Source: an uncultured Gammaproteobacteria bacterium (GTDB lineage: Bacteria > Pseudomonadota > Gammaproteobacteria > Arenicellales > UBA868). From it: 6,340 bases of DNA. Positions 1 through 6,340 of this stretch are shown here, in pieces. The notes beneath the pieces were generated by a model. The model did not search any database and was not told the DNA's origin. It worked only from the letters and a program-made list of their open reading frames with translations. The position numbers were made by a program, and so were the translations under genes. The first letter of the stretch is position 1. Each line of letters starts with the position of its first letter. Location: positions 1 to 6,340 of the forward strand of contig CAJXBY010000149.1 in the NCBI GenBank assembly GCA_913051905.1, written 5' to 3'.

Positions 1-1582
1 TGAAATTGAAGTGGATTCTCCACACCTGGCGGAAATGGTCCGCAGCTATATGATTAACCGCTACGGTGAAGATGCGTATCAGGATGGTTACCGTGTTTTC
101 ACAACGGTCAGCTCCGATTATCAGAATGCTGCAAACGAGGCCCTTAGATCAGGACTGATGTCCTATGATCGGCGTCACGGCTTTCGTGGCCCGGTTCGCA
201 GAAAAATCAGCGGCAAAGACGAAGGGCCAACAGAGATACTCGGCGAATTCCGGTCACTGGGGAATATAGTCCCTGCTGTTGTGTCCGGCGCCACACCTGA
301 TTTACTTGACGTCGCGTTCCCGGACGGCAGCATTTTAGGTTTAAGCAAAGACGGCTGGCACTGGACGGGCACAACACCTGAACGGATTCTGGGCACGGGA
401 GATGTCGTCTATATCGATCGGACCCACGACAATGATTTTCTAGCCCAACTACCCGAGGTCCAGGGAGCTATCGTTTCTCTGAGCCCCGTAGACGGCTCAC
501 TACTCGCGCTGGTTGGCGGGTTCGACTATTTCAGTGGCAAGTTCAACCGGGCAGTGCAAGCCAGAAGGCAACCCGGCTCAAACATTAAACCGTTTATTTA
601 TTCTGCTGCATTGGACAATGGCTTCACTGCTGCTTCCCCGGTCAGCGGAGCGCCTGTAGTCATAGAATCGAGCCGTGGCGACACCTGGCGGCCACAGAAT
701 TACAGCAAGAAGGTTTTTGGACAGACCTTGATCAGAAAAGCACTCAGCCAGTCACTGAACCTCGTTTCAGTACGCCTCGTCCGGGCCATGGGTACAGAAG
801 TTGTGCGAGACCATCTTGAGAATTTCGGGTTCGAGCGAACCGAGCTGCCCGAGGGATTATCACTTGCCCTGGGCTCCGCCACGCTGACACCGATGGAGAT
901 TGCTCGAGGTTATGCTGTATTTGCAAACGGCGGGTATCTGGTGCAGCCCTATTTCATAGCCCGTATCGAAGATCAAGCTGGGAATATAGTCGAATACAGC
1001 AATCGCAAGATGCTCTGTCCGGAGTGCAAACCTCCAGTTGTGAGTGGATCCCATACGGAACAGTACGAGATCGATCCTCGCTACGCAAAACGTGTGCTGG
1101 CCCCTGAAAACGCTTTCATAATGAACTCTCTGTTAAGACAGGTCATCAAGACAGGCACGGGACGCCAGGCAAAGAGCCTGGGACGGAGTGACCTTGCTGG
1201 GAAAACCGGAACAACCAACAATTTCAGGGATGCTTGGTTCAGCGGATTTAACCAGGATATTGTCACCACGGTCTGGGTCGGCTTCGATCACCCCCGCAAT
1301 CTCGGCGATCGGGAATCGGGTGCCAGAGCCGCACTTCCGATCTGGATCGATTACATGTCCGCTGCTCTAGCCAGCAAACCAGAGAAACTGTGGGCCATGC
1401 CTGAAAACGTCATTACGGTACTTGTCAATGATCAGACGGGAACCCCTACAGACAACGATGACTCCGGTGGGTATCTAGAGTTCTTTGTCATGGGCACCGA
1501 ACCACGAGATCAGAATACTGACAAGGTCTCCCCAGATGACGCTGGTAGCGATCCAACCGGTCAGGTCGATAAACTATTTTAG
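1..1582 (+). CDS. mrcA: Penicillin-binding protein 1A, C-terminal part (5' end outside window)
   Basis: Class A penicillin-binding protein, a bifunctional peptidoglycan synthase anchored in the inner membrane and acting in the periplasm. The reading frame is open from base 2, so the gene starts upstream; the GTG at 11 is an internal valine. About 320 residues are missing by comparison with E. coli PBP1A: the membrane anchor and glycosyltransferase domain. Numbering from the GTG, residues about 60-140 fit the OB-like domain inserted in PBP1A. The transpeptidase domain follows, with all three motifs intact: SNIK (nucleophile S190, K193), SLN (248-250) and KTGT (398-401). A CPEC pair (C336, C339) matches one I recall in E. 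coli PBP1A. The segment between CPEC and KTG is much shorter than in E. coli, as I recall for Pseudomonas. The protein ends in a polar, acidic, probably disordered tail (about 497-523). TAG at 1580-1582 lies inside the 3' end of topA. mrcB is unlikely because of the PBP1A-type OB region and CPEC. Confidence 0.96.
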   Translation, partial: EIEVDSPHLAEMVRSYMINRYGEDAYQDGYRVFTTVSSDYQNAANEALRSGLMSYDRRHGFRGPVRRKISGKDEGPTEILGEFRSLGNIVPAVVSGATPDLLDVAFPDGSILGLSKDGWHWTGTTPERILGTGDVVYIDRTHDNDFLAQLPEVQGAIVSLSPVDGSLLALVGGFDYFSGKFNRAVQARRQPGSNIKPFIYSAALDNGFTAASPVSGAPVVIESSRGDTWRPQNYSKKVFGQTLIRKALSQSLNLVSVRLVRAMGTEVVRDHLENFGFERTELPEGLSLALGSATLTPMEIARGYAVFANGGYLVQPYFIARIEDQAGNIVEYSNRKMLCPECKPPVVSGSHTEQYEIDPRYAKRVLAPENAFIMNSLLRQVIKTGTGRQAKSLGRSDLAGKTGTTNNFRDAWFSGFNQDIVTTVWVGFDHPRNLGDRESGARAALPIWIDYMSAALASKPEKLWAMPENVITVLVNDQTGTPTDNDDSGGYLEFFVMGTEPRDQNTDKVSPDDAGSDPTGQVDKLF

Positions 1583-4333
1583 ATTCGTCGTCCGTTTTCG
1601 GCCACTTACCCGCTTGCCTGTCCTTTTGACTGCAGTTGACGTCTTCTTAAGGGCCGTTTTTTTAGCTGTCTTCTTTTTCCCGGCGCTTCTCCGTTTTTTT
1701 ACCGAAGACTCGACTACCCAGGCACCGTCCCGGTAAAATGCTTTCCAACCCGTCGCCTTCCGGTCGACCTCGGTCAACACGTACTGCTCTTTGGTCTTCC
1801 GACTGAAACGAATCTGTGCTTTGTTTCCAGCAGGGTCCGCTACCGGCGCACTGGCCAGATACTGGTACTTGGGATCCAGCTTGTCCTTAACTGTGAGGAT
1901 TTCTTCCACGAGCGGTGCTCGGGTTTCACGATTCTTCGGAAACTGGCTGGCTGCAAGGAAAACGCCTTGCGCGCCGTCGCGTAGTAGATAAAAATCATCG
2001 ACCTTCTGACAGGATAGGTGAGGCATTGGAATCGGTTCGACCCGAGGTGGCGCCGCCTCACCGTTCTTCAGGAGTTTCCGAGTATTCTTGCAGCCCTCTC
2101 CCATGCAGCCGAAATATTTTCCGAAGCGACCGGTCTTCAACTGCATCGGGGAACCACACTTGTCACATTCCAGAACGGGTCCGTCATAACCTCTGAGACG
2201 GAACAGTCCCGACTCAACTTCAAAACCCGGACAATCAGGATTGTTTCCGCAGATATGTATTCTGCGGGTTTCATCGATCAAGAAAGAATCCGTGACGCTG
2301 TTACATCCTGAACATCGCCGCCTCTCGATTAAGCGCCTGGCCTCGGTCTCTTCATCCCGCTCAGCATCTTCGATCTCGTCTCCCGCAACCAAATTCATGG
2401 TCTGTTTACATCGTTCTTTCTGTGGCAGACCATAGCCCGAGCAGCCCAGGAAAATTCCTGTTGCCCCGTTTCGTATCTGCATCTGCCTACCGCAGTTCGG
2501 ACATTCAATATCGGTATCGGTAGGCAGGTTGGCGCGCATACCACCAATCGCATTTTTGCCTTCCCCCTGACCTTCTGCCGCTTCCAGTTTCTGCTTGAAG
2601 TCGGAATAAAAGTCATCGAGTACGGATTTCCAGTCCCTTCCACCGTGTGCGATCTCATCCAGCGTCTCTTCCATCTGGGCTGTGAAGCCATAGTCCATGA
2701 GGTGACTGAAGTTCTCGTTCAACCGGTCAGTCACAATCTCACCCATCTTTTCTGAGTAGAAACGGCGATGGTCAATCCGCACGTAACCACGGTCCTGAAT
2801 AGTGGAGATGATCGAAGCATAGGTCGATGGTCGGCCAATACCAAGCTTCTCAAGTATTTTTACCAGGCTGGCTTCTGTGAATCGTGCCGGAGGCCGGGTG
2901 AAATGCTGCTCCGGATCCAGCTTCTTCAGAGTCAAGACTCGGCCAACTTCAATGTCTGGCAGTTCCTGGTTATCCTGCCTGCCCACCGGCGGCAGGACCT
3001 TTGTGTAGCCGTCAAACTGAAGAATCCTGCCTTTCGCCCGAAGTTCAAAAGAGCCGGAATTTACAACCAGCGTCGAACTCAGATACCGCGCCGGTGTCAT
3101 CTGGCAGGCCAGAAAATAGTTTCGGATCAGGTCGTAAAGCGCTCTCTGATCCGGTTCTGCTGAAATAGTCCCGCTATCCCTGGTAACGTCGGTCGGTCGA
3201 ATGGCCTCATGAGCTTCCTGAGCACCTGCCTTACTGGCATAGTGAACTGGACTGGCAGGCAGGTAATCTCCGCCAAAACGGGTCAATATGAATTCGCGGC
3301 AACTTGTTACAGCATCGCCACTGAGATTGGTGGAGTCAGTCCGCATGTAGGTGATGTAACCCGCTTCGTACAGTCGCTGTGCGAGCATCATGGTCTTCTT
3401 CACGGAGTAGCCCAACCGGGTACTGGCTGCCTGCTGCAATGTAGAAGTCACCAAAGGTGGGTTGGGATTCGACTTCGTTGGCCGGTCATCGCGGGTGGTG
3501 ACCTGGTACGGGCCTTGACGCAACAGCACCAGCGCCTGGTCCGTCTGCGCCTTGTTGGTCGGCCGGAAATTCTTACCGTCTTTCTTCACGACCTGCAGTC
3601 TTAACTGTTGCTCATCATACGCTGTGTCTGCGTACACCTCCCAGTATTCCTCGGGAACAAAAGCGCGAATTTCGCGCTCGCGCTCCACCAATAAGCGGAC
3701 AGCCACTGACTGCACTCTGCCGGCCGAAAGCCCTCTGGCAATTTTTGCCCACAACAAGGGTGAGAGCATGAAACCCACGACACGATCCAGAAAACGCCGG
3801 GTCTGCTGAGCTTCAACTTTGTTGCCATCCACCTGACCGGGTTGCTGAAAAGCCTGCTCAATCGCCTTCGAAGTAATCTCGTTGAAAACCACACGCCGGT
3901 AACGACTGTCATCGCCGCCGATGATCTCTTTCAAATGCCAGGCAATGGCTTCTCCCTCACGGTCCAGATCAGTAGCGAGATAGATTGTTTCGGAACGGTC
4001 GGCAGACTTGCGGAGCTCGTCTACAATCTTGGCTTTGTCGGGAAGGATTTCATAGTTGGCCAGCCAGCTATTTTCGGGGTCTATCCCCATATTTTTCACG
4101 AGATTCGTGTGTGCTTTTTCTTTTTTGTGGCGTTCTTTAGCTTGCGGCGACATTTTTCTGGTCAAAGCCGCTTGCCTGGCCCTTTCTTTGGGGTCAACTT
4201 TGCGTCCGCGGCCGCTGACCGGCAGGTCTCGTACATGACCAACGCTGGATTTGACGACAAAATTCCTGCCCAGATAGCGGCTGATGGTCTTGGCTTTCGC
4301 CGGTGATTCAACGATGACTAATGACTTGCTCAT
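1574..4333 (-). CDS. topA: DNA topoisomerase I (type IA), complete, with extended basic tail
   Basis: Cytoplasmic type IA topoisomerase that relaxes negative supercoils by cutting and passing single strands, using Mg2+ and no ATP. The 919 residues start with the TOPRIM domain: [10 protein letters not shown] with E9, then TDLDREGEA with acidic residues D122, D124 and E126. The catalytic tyrosine is Y329 in YITYMRTDS, followed by R331. [13 protein letters not shown] (201-213) and [14 protein letters not shown] (498-511) are typical family stretches. Three complete zinc ribbons follow: C611/C614/C631/C642, C674/C677/C695/C701 and C723/C726/C743/C748. Two further ribbon-like repeats, about 770-815 and 820-876, lack the cysteine sets, as in E. 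coli. The E. coli protein (865 residues) ends near residue 876 here; residues 877-919 are an added Lys/Arg-rich tail. A charged insert lies at about 42-76. The ATG is one base after the dprA stop, with only a weak TGGG ribosome-binding match, suggesting translational coupling. Confidence 0.98.
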   Translation of the reverse strand: MSKSLVIVESPAKAKTISRYLGRNFVVKSSVGHVRDLPVSGRGRKVDPKERARQAALTRKMSPQAKERHKKEKAHTNLVKNMGIDPENSWLANYEILPDKAKIVDELRKSADRSETIYLATDLDREGEAIAWHLKEIIGGDDSRYRRVVFNEITSKAIEQAFQQPGQVDGNKVEAQQTRRFLDRVVGFMLSPLLWAKIARGLSAGRVQSVAVRLLVEREREIRAFVPEEYWEVYADTAYDEQQLRLQVVKKDGKNFRPTNKAQTDQALVLLRQGPYQVTTRDDRPTKSNPNPPLVTSTLQQAASTRLGYSVKKTMMLAQRLYEAGYITYMRTDSTNLSGDAVTSCREFILTRFGGDYLPASPVHYASKAGAQEAHEAIRPTDVTRDSGTISAEPDQRALYDLIRNYFLACQMTPARYLSSTLVVNSGSFELRAKGRILQFDGYTKVLPPVGRQDNQELPDIEVGRVLTLKKLDPEQHFTRPPARFTEASLVKILEKLGIGRPSTYASIISTIQDRGYVRIDHRRFYSEKMGEIVTDRLNENFSHLMDYGFTAQMEETLDEIAHGGRDWKSVLDDFYSDFKQKLEAAEGQGEGKNAIGGMRANLPTDTDIECPNCGRQMQIRNGATGIFLGCSGYGLPQKERCKQTMNLVAGDEIEDAERDEETEARRLIERRRCSGCNSVTDSFLIDETRRIHICGNNPDCPGFEVESGLFRLRGYDGPVLECDKCGSPMQLKTGRFGKYFGCMGEGCKNTRKLLKNGEAAPPRVEPIPMPHLSCQKVDDFYLLRDGAQGVFLAASQFPKNRETRAPLVEEILTVKDKLDPKYQYLASAPVADPAGNKAQIRFSRKTKEQYVLTEVDRKATGWKAFYRDGAWVVESSVKKRRSAGKKKTAKKTALKKTSTAVKRTGKRVSGRKRTTNLK

Positions 4334-4334
4334 A

Positions 4335-5417
4335 TTAACCCAGCGTACGAATGTAGCCGCCCGGACAACTGCGGACTTCCCCTGAGAGTTCCTTCTCTAT
4401 CAGCATGGCGCATATTTCGGTGATCGTCAAACCGCTTCGCTCGAGGATCTGGTCCAAAGAGGTCGGCACGAAGTCGACTGATCGAAGCAAAGAGCATTGT
4501 TCTAATTTTCGTGCCTGAAAGCTATCGTCATTCGACTGGCTGTGCTCCAGCAATGGAAGCTCCGAATAAATGTCAGTAATTGATTCGACGAGTCGTGCGC
4601 CGTCTCTGATCAAGCGGTGAGGGCCGTGGGACAGTGGGGAGTAAATAGAGCCAGGCACCGCGAACACCTCTCGACCCTGTTCAGCAGCCAACCTGGCCGT
4701 GATCAGGCTTCCACTCCTTGAGGCTGCCTCAACGATCAGGGTACCATGTGTCAGACCACTGATCAGGCGGTTTCTGTAGGGAAAATGATAACGGCGCACC
4801 CCAGTTCCCGGGGGAAATTCCGAGATCAATAATCCGCTTTGATTGATCCGGCCAGCCAACCCGGTATGACAGCGCGGATACACGATATCTAATCCGGTAG
4901 CGCAGACCGCAATTGTGGAGCCACGGGCTTCAAGCGCCCCATAATGTGCGGCACCGTCAATACCCGTAGCCAACCCGCTGACTACAACAGTTCCTCCAGC
5001 TGAAAGCTGACGGGCAATGCGCGCGGCGATTTCTCGGCCCATGGGTGTGGGATTTCGGCTACCGACGATCGCCAAGCCCTGGCGAATTAGCAAGGAATAG
5101 TCACCCGCGGTATAAAGCACAGGCGGTGGGTCCGAAATGTGTCGCAACAGTGGCGGGTACGCCGCCTCCGATAATCCGATGACACTGCGTTTGCCGCCGC
5201 CTAGCCAACTACAATCTTTATCAACCTCCGACGCATCCGCGTAGGATTCGAGGGTATTTCCAGGAGCCCACGAGTTTTCGGCTTGACCTGACAGTATGCC
5301 GGGATCAGTGGAAAGCGCATGAATTGGGTCTGGAAACCGGTCGAGAATAGCCCGCTTGACAGCGTCTGGTAAGCGGGCCCGCGCAATTGTTACCCAGGCC
5401 TTTGAATTTTCTCGCAT
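4335..5417 (-). CDS. dprA: DNA-processing protein A (DprA/Smf)
   Basis: Cytoplasmic single-strand DNA-binding protein that protects incoming DNA and loads RecA during natural transformation; it is also kept in species not known to be competent. The 360 residues fit the usual length. Residues about 5-60 are a weakly conserved N-terminal helical region. The Rossmann-like DprA domain spans about 78-287, with GSR (119-121), SGLATGID (147-154), SEFPPGT (199-205), [11 protein letters not shown] (212-222) and the [23 protein letters not shown] stretch, read from S235 to S257. Residues about 306-358 form the C-terminal winged-helix domain, ending in GGYIR. The ATG is supported by a strong AAGGA seven bases upstream. 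The gene follows the LysM-protein gene after 111 bp and ends one base before topA, so it is very probably in one transcript with topA. Whether this organism is transformable cannot be told from this window. Confidence 0.97.
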   Translation of the reverse strand: MRENSKAWVTIARARLPDAVKRAILDRFPDPIHALSTDPGILSGQAENSWAPGNTLESYADASEVDKDCSWLGGGKRSVIGLSEAAYPPLLRHISDPPPVLYTAGDYSLLIRQGLAIVGSRNPTPMGREIAARIARQLSAGGTVVVSGLATGIDGAAHYGALEARGSTIAVCATGLDIVYPRCHTGLAGRINQSGLLISEFPPGTGVRRYHFPYRNRLISGLTHGTLIVEAASRSGSLITARLAAEQGREVFAVPGSIYSPLSHGPHRLIRDGARLVESITDIYSELPLLEHSQSNDDSFQARKLEQCSLLRSVDFVPTSLDQILERSGLTITEICAMLIEKELSGEVRSCPGGYIRTLG

Positions 5418-5424
5418 ATGACCG

Positions 5425-5429
5425 TCCTT
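5425..5429 (-). promoter_or_regulatory. Ribosome binding site of dprA
   Basis: On the minus strand AAGGA lies seven bases before the ATG at 5417, close to ideal Shine-Dalgarno spacing. It fixes the dprA start. It contrasts with topA, which has only a weak TGGG upstream of its ATG and probably depends on ribosomes finishing dprA. Confidence 0.8.
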
Positions 5430-5464
5430 GGTCAGCGTTAATTACAGCTTGGCGTCAGCTAATT
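5427..5464. repeat. Two imperfect 17-bp direct repeats, 21 bp apart
   Basis: On the + strand CTTGGTCAGCGTTAATT (5427-5443) and CTTGGCGTCAGCTAATT (5448-5464) share the blocks CTTGG, TCAGC and TAATT in the same order. Two short indels cancel, so both copies are 17 bp and start 21 bp apart, about two turns of the helix. AGCTT also recurs at 5446-5450 and 5467-5471 with the same period. The repeats sit just upstream of the dprA ribosome binding site; the proximal copy overlaps it at its edge. Such spacing suits side-by-side protein binding, but a chance origin or a local duplication is equally possible. Confidence 0.45.
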
Positions 5465-5481
5465 GGAGCTTAGACCGCTCC
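5465..5481. repeat. Small inverted repeat (5-bp arms, 7-base loop)
   Basis: GGAGC and GCTCC flank a seven-base loop, directly next to the distal direct repeat. On the minus strand it could form a short hairpin after the LysM-protein gene. It is followed by AATTAG rather than a run of T, so it does not qualify as an intrinsic terminator. Confidence 0.3.
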
Positions 5482-5498
5482 GGATTCGTTCCTGAAAT

Positions 5499-5509
5499 AT
5501 CTCCGAGAT
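5499..5509. repeat. 11-bp palindrome ATCTCCGAGAT
   Basis: Perfect 5-bp arms (ATCTC/GAGAT) surround one central base, about 20 bp after the stop of the LysM-protein gene on the minus strand. The size and symmetry would fit a dimeric regulator site, but no known operator was recognised and a palindrome this short can arise by chance. Confidence 0.25.
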
Positions 5510-5528
5510 GATCCTAACGCTTTCCGCA

Positions 5529-6340
5529 TCATGCTGACGGGCTGGATACACGATCGTACAGATGCACGATCCGATCGGCTTGAATGATCAACCCATAGCT
5601 GACTTTTTCAAATACCTTGAAGACCATCAAGTATGCCGATGGTTCCTCGGGCAAACTGATGATCTTACCGGTCGCTGGATCCTTGGCAACCGCACCCCGA
5701 CGGCTCACCTGTACAACGTCGCCGCGTTTTATTCCCTCTGCGTAACCCAAAGAGACAATCACGACTGACAACACACCGACCTCGCTGAGCCCATCATTGA
5801 TTCCGACGATGTACCCCGACACCTCGTTATCCGGTGTGCGTGGGAAGAAATAAGGCAAACTAACTTCTTCTGCCACCGGCAACAACAAATCACCCGGTTG
5901 GATTTCTTCCTTGCTCTCGATAACTTCCAGGGTACCGATCGCCCCACTAGAGATCAGCCTGGCTGTCCCTAGATGCTTGGCTGGAGTTCCCAGATCCTCG
6001 CCCGTTTCGGGATCGGAGAACGAGTTTCCGGGGCGAATGATGCGGTAACGGCCGTTGTCGGAATTGGGCAGGTGCTTCGCGTAAAATCGATGGAATTGAC
6101 CCAGGACGATATCTCCCTCAACTCCAATAATCACACGGCCCGCACCTGTCAACTGCTGCTGTTCAAGCATTTGTGGATACACCAGAAAAGGCTGAATCAC
6201 ATCAGGGGCGATGCTGGGCACCGGTTTCCGGTCGGAGACAACGCGGACCTGCGGGGTCAATTTCTCAACCCGGAGTACTTTCAATTTTACGCCGTCGCTG
6301 TGGGAACCCAGGATCAGCACATCGCCGGCGTAGAGTTGCT
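5529..6340 (-). CDS. LysM domain-containing protein encoded next to dprA, C-terminal part (5' end outside window)
   Basis: The frame is open to the window edge, reading QLYAGDVLIL before the HSDG segment, so the GTG at 6320 is not the real start. QLYAGDVL matches the end of a LysM module (the usual I-x-P-G-D-x-L), a fold that binds peptidoglycan. The remainder matches the conserved body of the uncharacterised LysM protein commonly encoded upstream of dprA in gamma- and betaproteobacteria. Numbered from the GTG, landmarks are PDVIQPFL (39-46), RYRIIRPG (91-98), DPETGEDLG (103-111), IQPGDLLLP (140-148), FFPRTP (158-163), a second DPATGK (214-219) and SYGLIIQADRIVHLYDRV (241-258). The signal peptide expected for this family would be upstream and cannot be checked. 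The protein is probably periplasmic or envelope-attached. Its molecular role is not established, and a direct link to DNA uptake is only suggested by the neighbourhood. TGA at 5529-5531. Confidence 0.9.
   Translation of the reverse strand, partial: QLYAGDVLILGSHSDGVKLKVLRVEKLTPQVRVVSDRKPVPSIAPDVIQPFLVYPQMLEQQQLTGAGRVIIGVEGDIVLGQFHRFYAKHLPNSDNGRYRIIRPGNSFSDPETGEDLGTPAKHLGTARLISSGAIGTLEVIESKEEIQPGDLLLPVAEEVSLPYFFPRTPDNEVSGYIVGINDGLSEVGVLSVVIVSLGYAEGIKRGDVVQVSRRGAVAKDPATGKIISLPEEPSAYLMVFKVFEKVSYGLIIQADRIVHLYDRVSSPSA

Larger units (their letters stand above)
5418..5528 (-). other. Intergenic region between the LysM-protein gene and dprA
   Basis: This is the only non-coding stretch of note. It carries the dprA ribosome binding site, two imperfect direct repeats and two small inverted repeats, listed separately. 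A possible -10 box (TGTAAT on the minus strand, 5441-5446) lies 12 bases upstream of the Shine-Dalgarno element, but no acceptable -35 box sits at 16-18 bp from it, so a promoter here is only a possibility. No hairpin followed by a T tract is visible on the minus strand. Transcription from the LysM-protein gene may therefore run through into dprA and topA. Confidence 0.5.

Noticed and set aside
11..13. GTG at 11 as the start of mrcA
   Set aside because: The frame continues upstream to the window edge, and a PBP1A needs an N-terminal anchor and glycosyltransferase domain. The codon is internal.
1657..1700. T7 runs on the + strand downstream of mrcA as intrinsic terminators
   Set aside because: The T runs are the complement of lysine codons in topA. 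The only stem near the second run is a 3-bp CGG/CCG, and none precedes the first, so there is no credible terminator hairpin.
2768..3604. Two 131-codon open frames on the + strand inside topA
   Set aside because: Both are antisense to the conserved topoisomerase core, and their translations resemble no protein family I know.
3842..4306. Open frame of 154 codons on the + strand, antisense to the 5' part of topA
   Set aside because: It lies wholly inside strongly conserved topA sequence encoding the TOPRIM domain, has no recognisable domain, and no convincing ribosome binding site was noticed. It is best explained as a shadow of topA codon use.
5470..5492. Sigma-E-like promoter on the minus strand (GGAAC followed by TCTAA)
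   Set aside because: Only 13 bases separate GGAAC from TCTAA, several short of the spacing expected for sigma-E, and the -35 lacks the TT after GGAAC.
6318..6320. GTG at 6320 as the start of the LysM-protein gene
   Set aside because: The upstream codons read QLYAGDV, the end of a LysM module, in frame to the window edge, so the gene is cut by the window rather than starting here.

Overview
The window looks like a piece of a gammaproteobacterial chromosome. The PBP1A, TopA and DprA proteins all resemble their Escherichia coli and Pseudomonas counterparts closely, by recall rather than by search. TopA carries the gammaproteobacterial C-terminal set of three four-cysteine zinc ribbons, and the LysM-protein / dprA / topA order is a familiar proteobacterial housekeeping cluster. 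Base composition is moderate and even. I see no insertion sequence, phage gene, CRISPR array, tRNA or rRNA. I cannot name the genus; a non-enteric lineage is likely, because PBP1A lacks the long insert that E. coli has before the KTG motif.

Layout: positions 1-1582 (+) hold the 3' part of mrcA (PBP1A), including the whole transpeptidase domain. Positions 1574-4333 (-) hold a complete topA (DNA topoisomerase I), which meets mrcA tail to tail with a 9-bp overlap. Positions 4335-5417 (-) hold a complete dprA (DNA processing protein A), one base upstream of topA. Positions 5418-5528 are a 111-bp intergenic region with a good ribosome binding site for dprA, a pair of imperfect 21-bp-spaced direct repeats and two small inverted repeats. 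Positions 5529-6340 (-) hold the 3' part of a LysM-type envelope protein gene whose start is outside the window.

The minus-strand genes (lysM, then dprA, then topA) are collinear. dprA and topA are almost certainly co-transcribed and probably translationally coupled. In many relatives smg (DUF494) sits between dprA and topA; here it is absent. The genes cover cell-wall synthesis (mrcA), handling of single-stranded DNA during uptake or recombination (dprA) and relief of negative supercoils (topA). The LysM protein is of unproven function.

I found no previously undescribed system. The points worth a second look are modest: the missing smg, the convergent overlap without a visible terminator, the 21-bp-spaced repeats before dprA, and a lysine-rich TopA tail with two A7 tracts.
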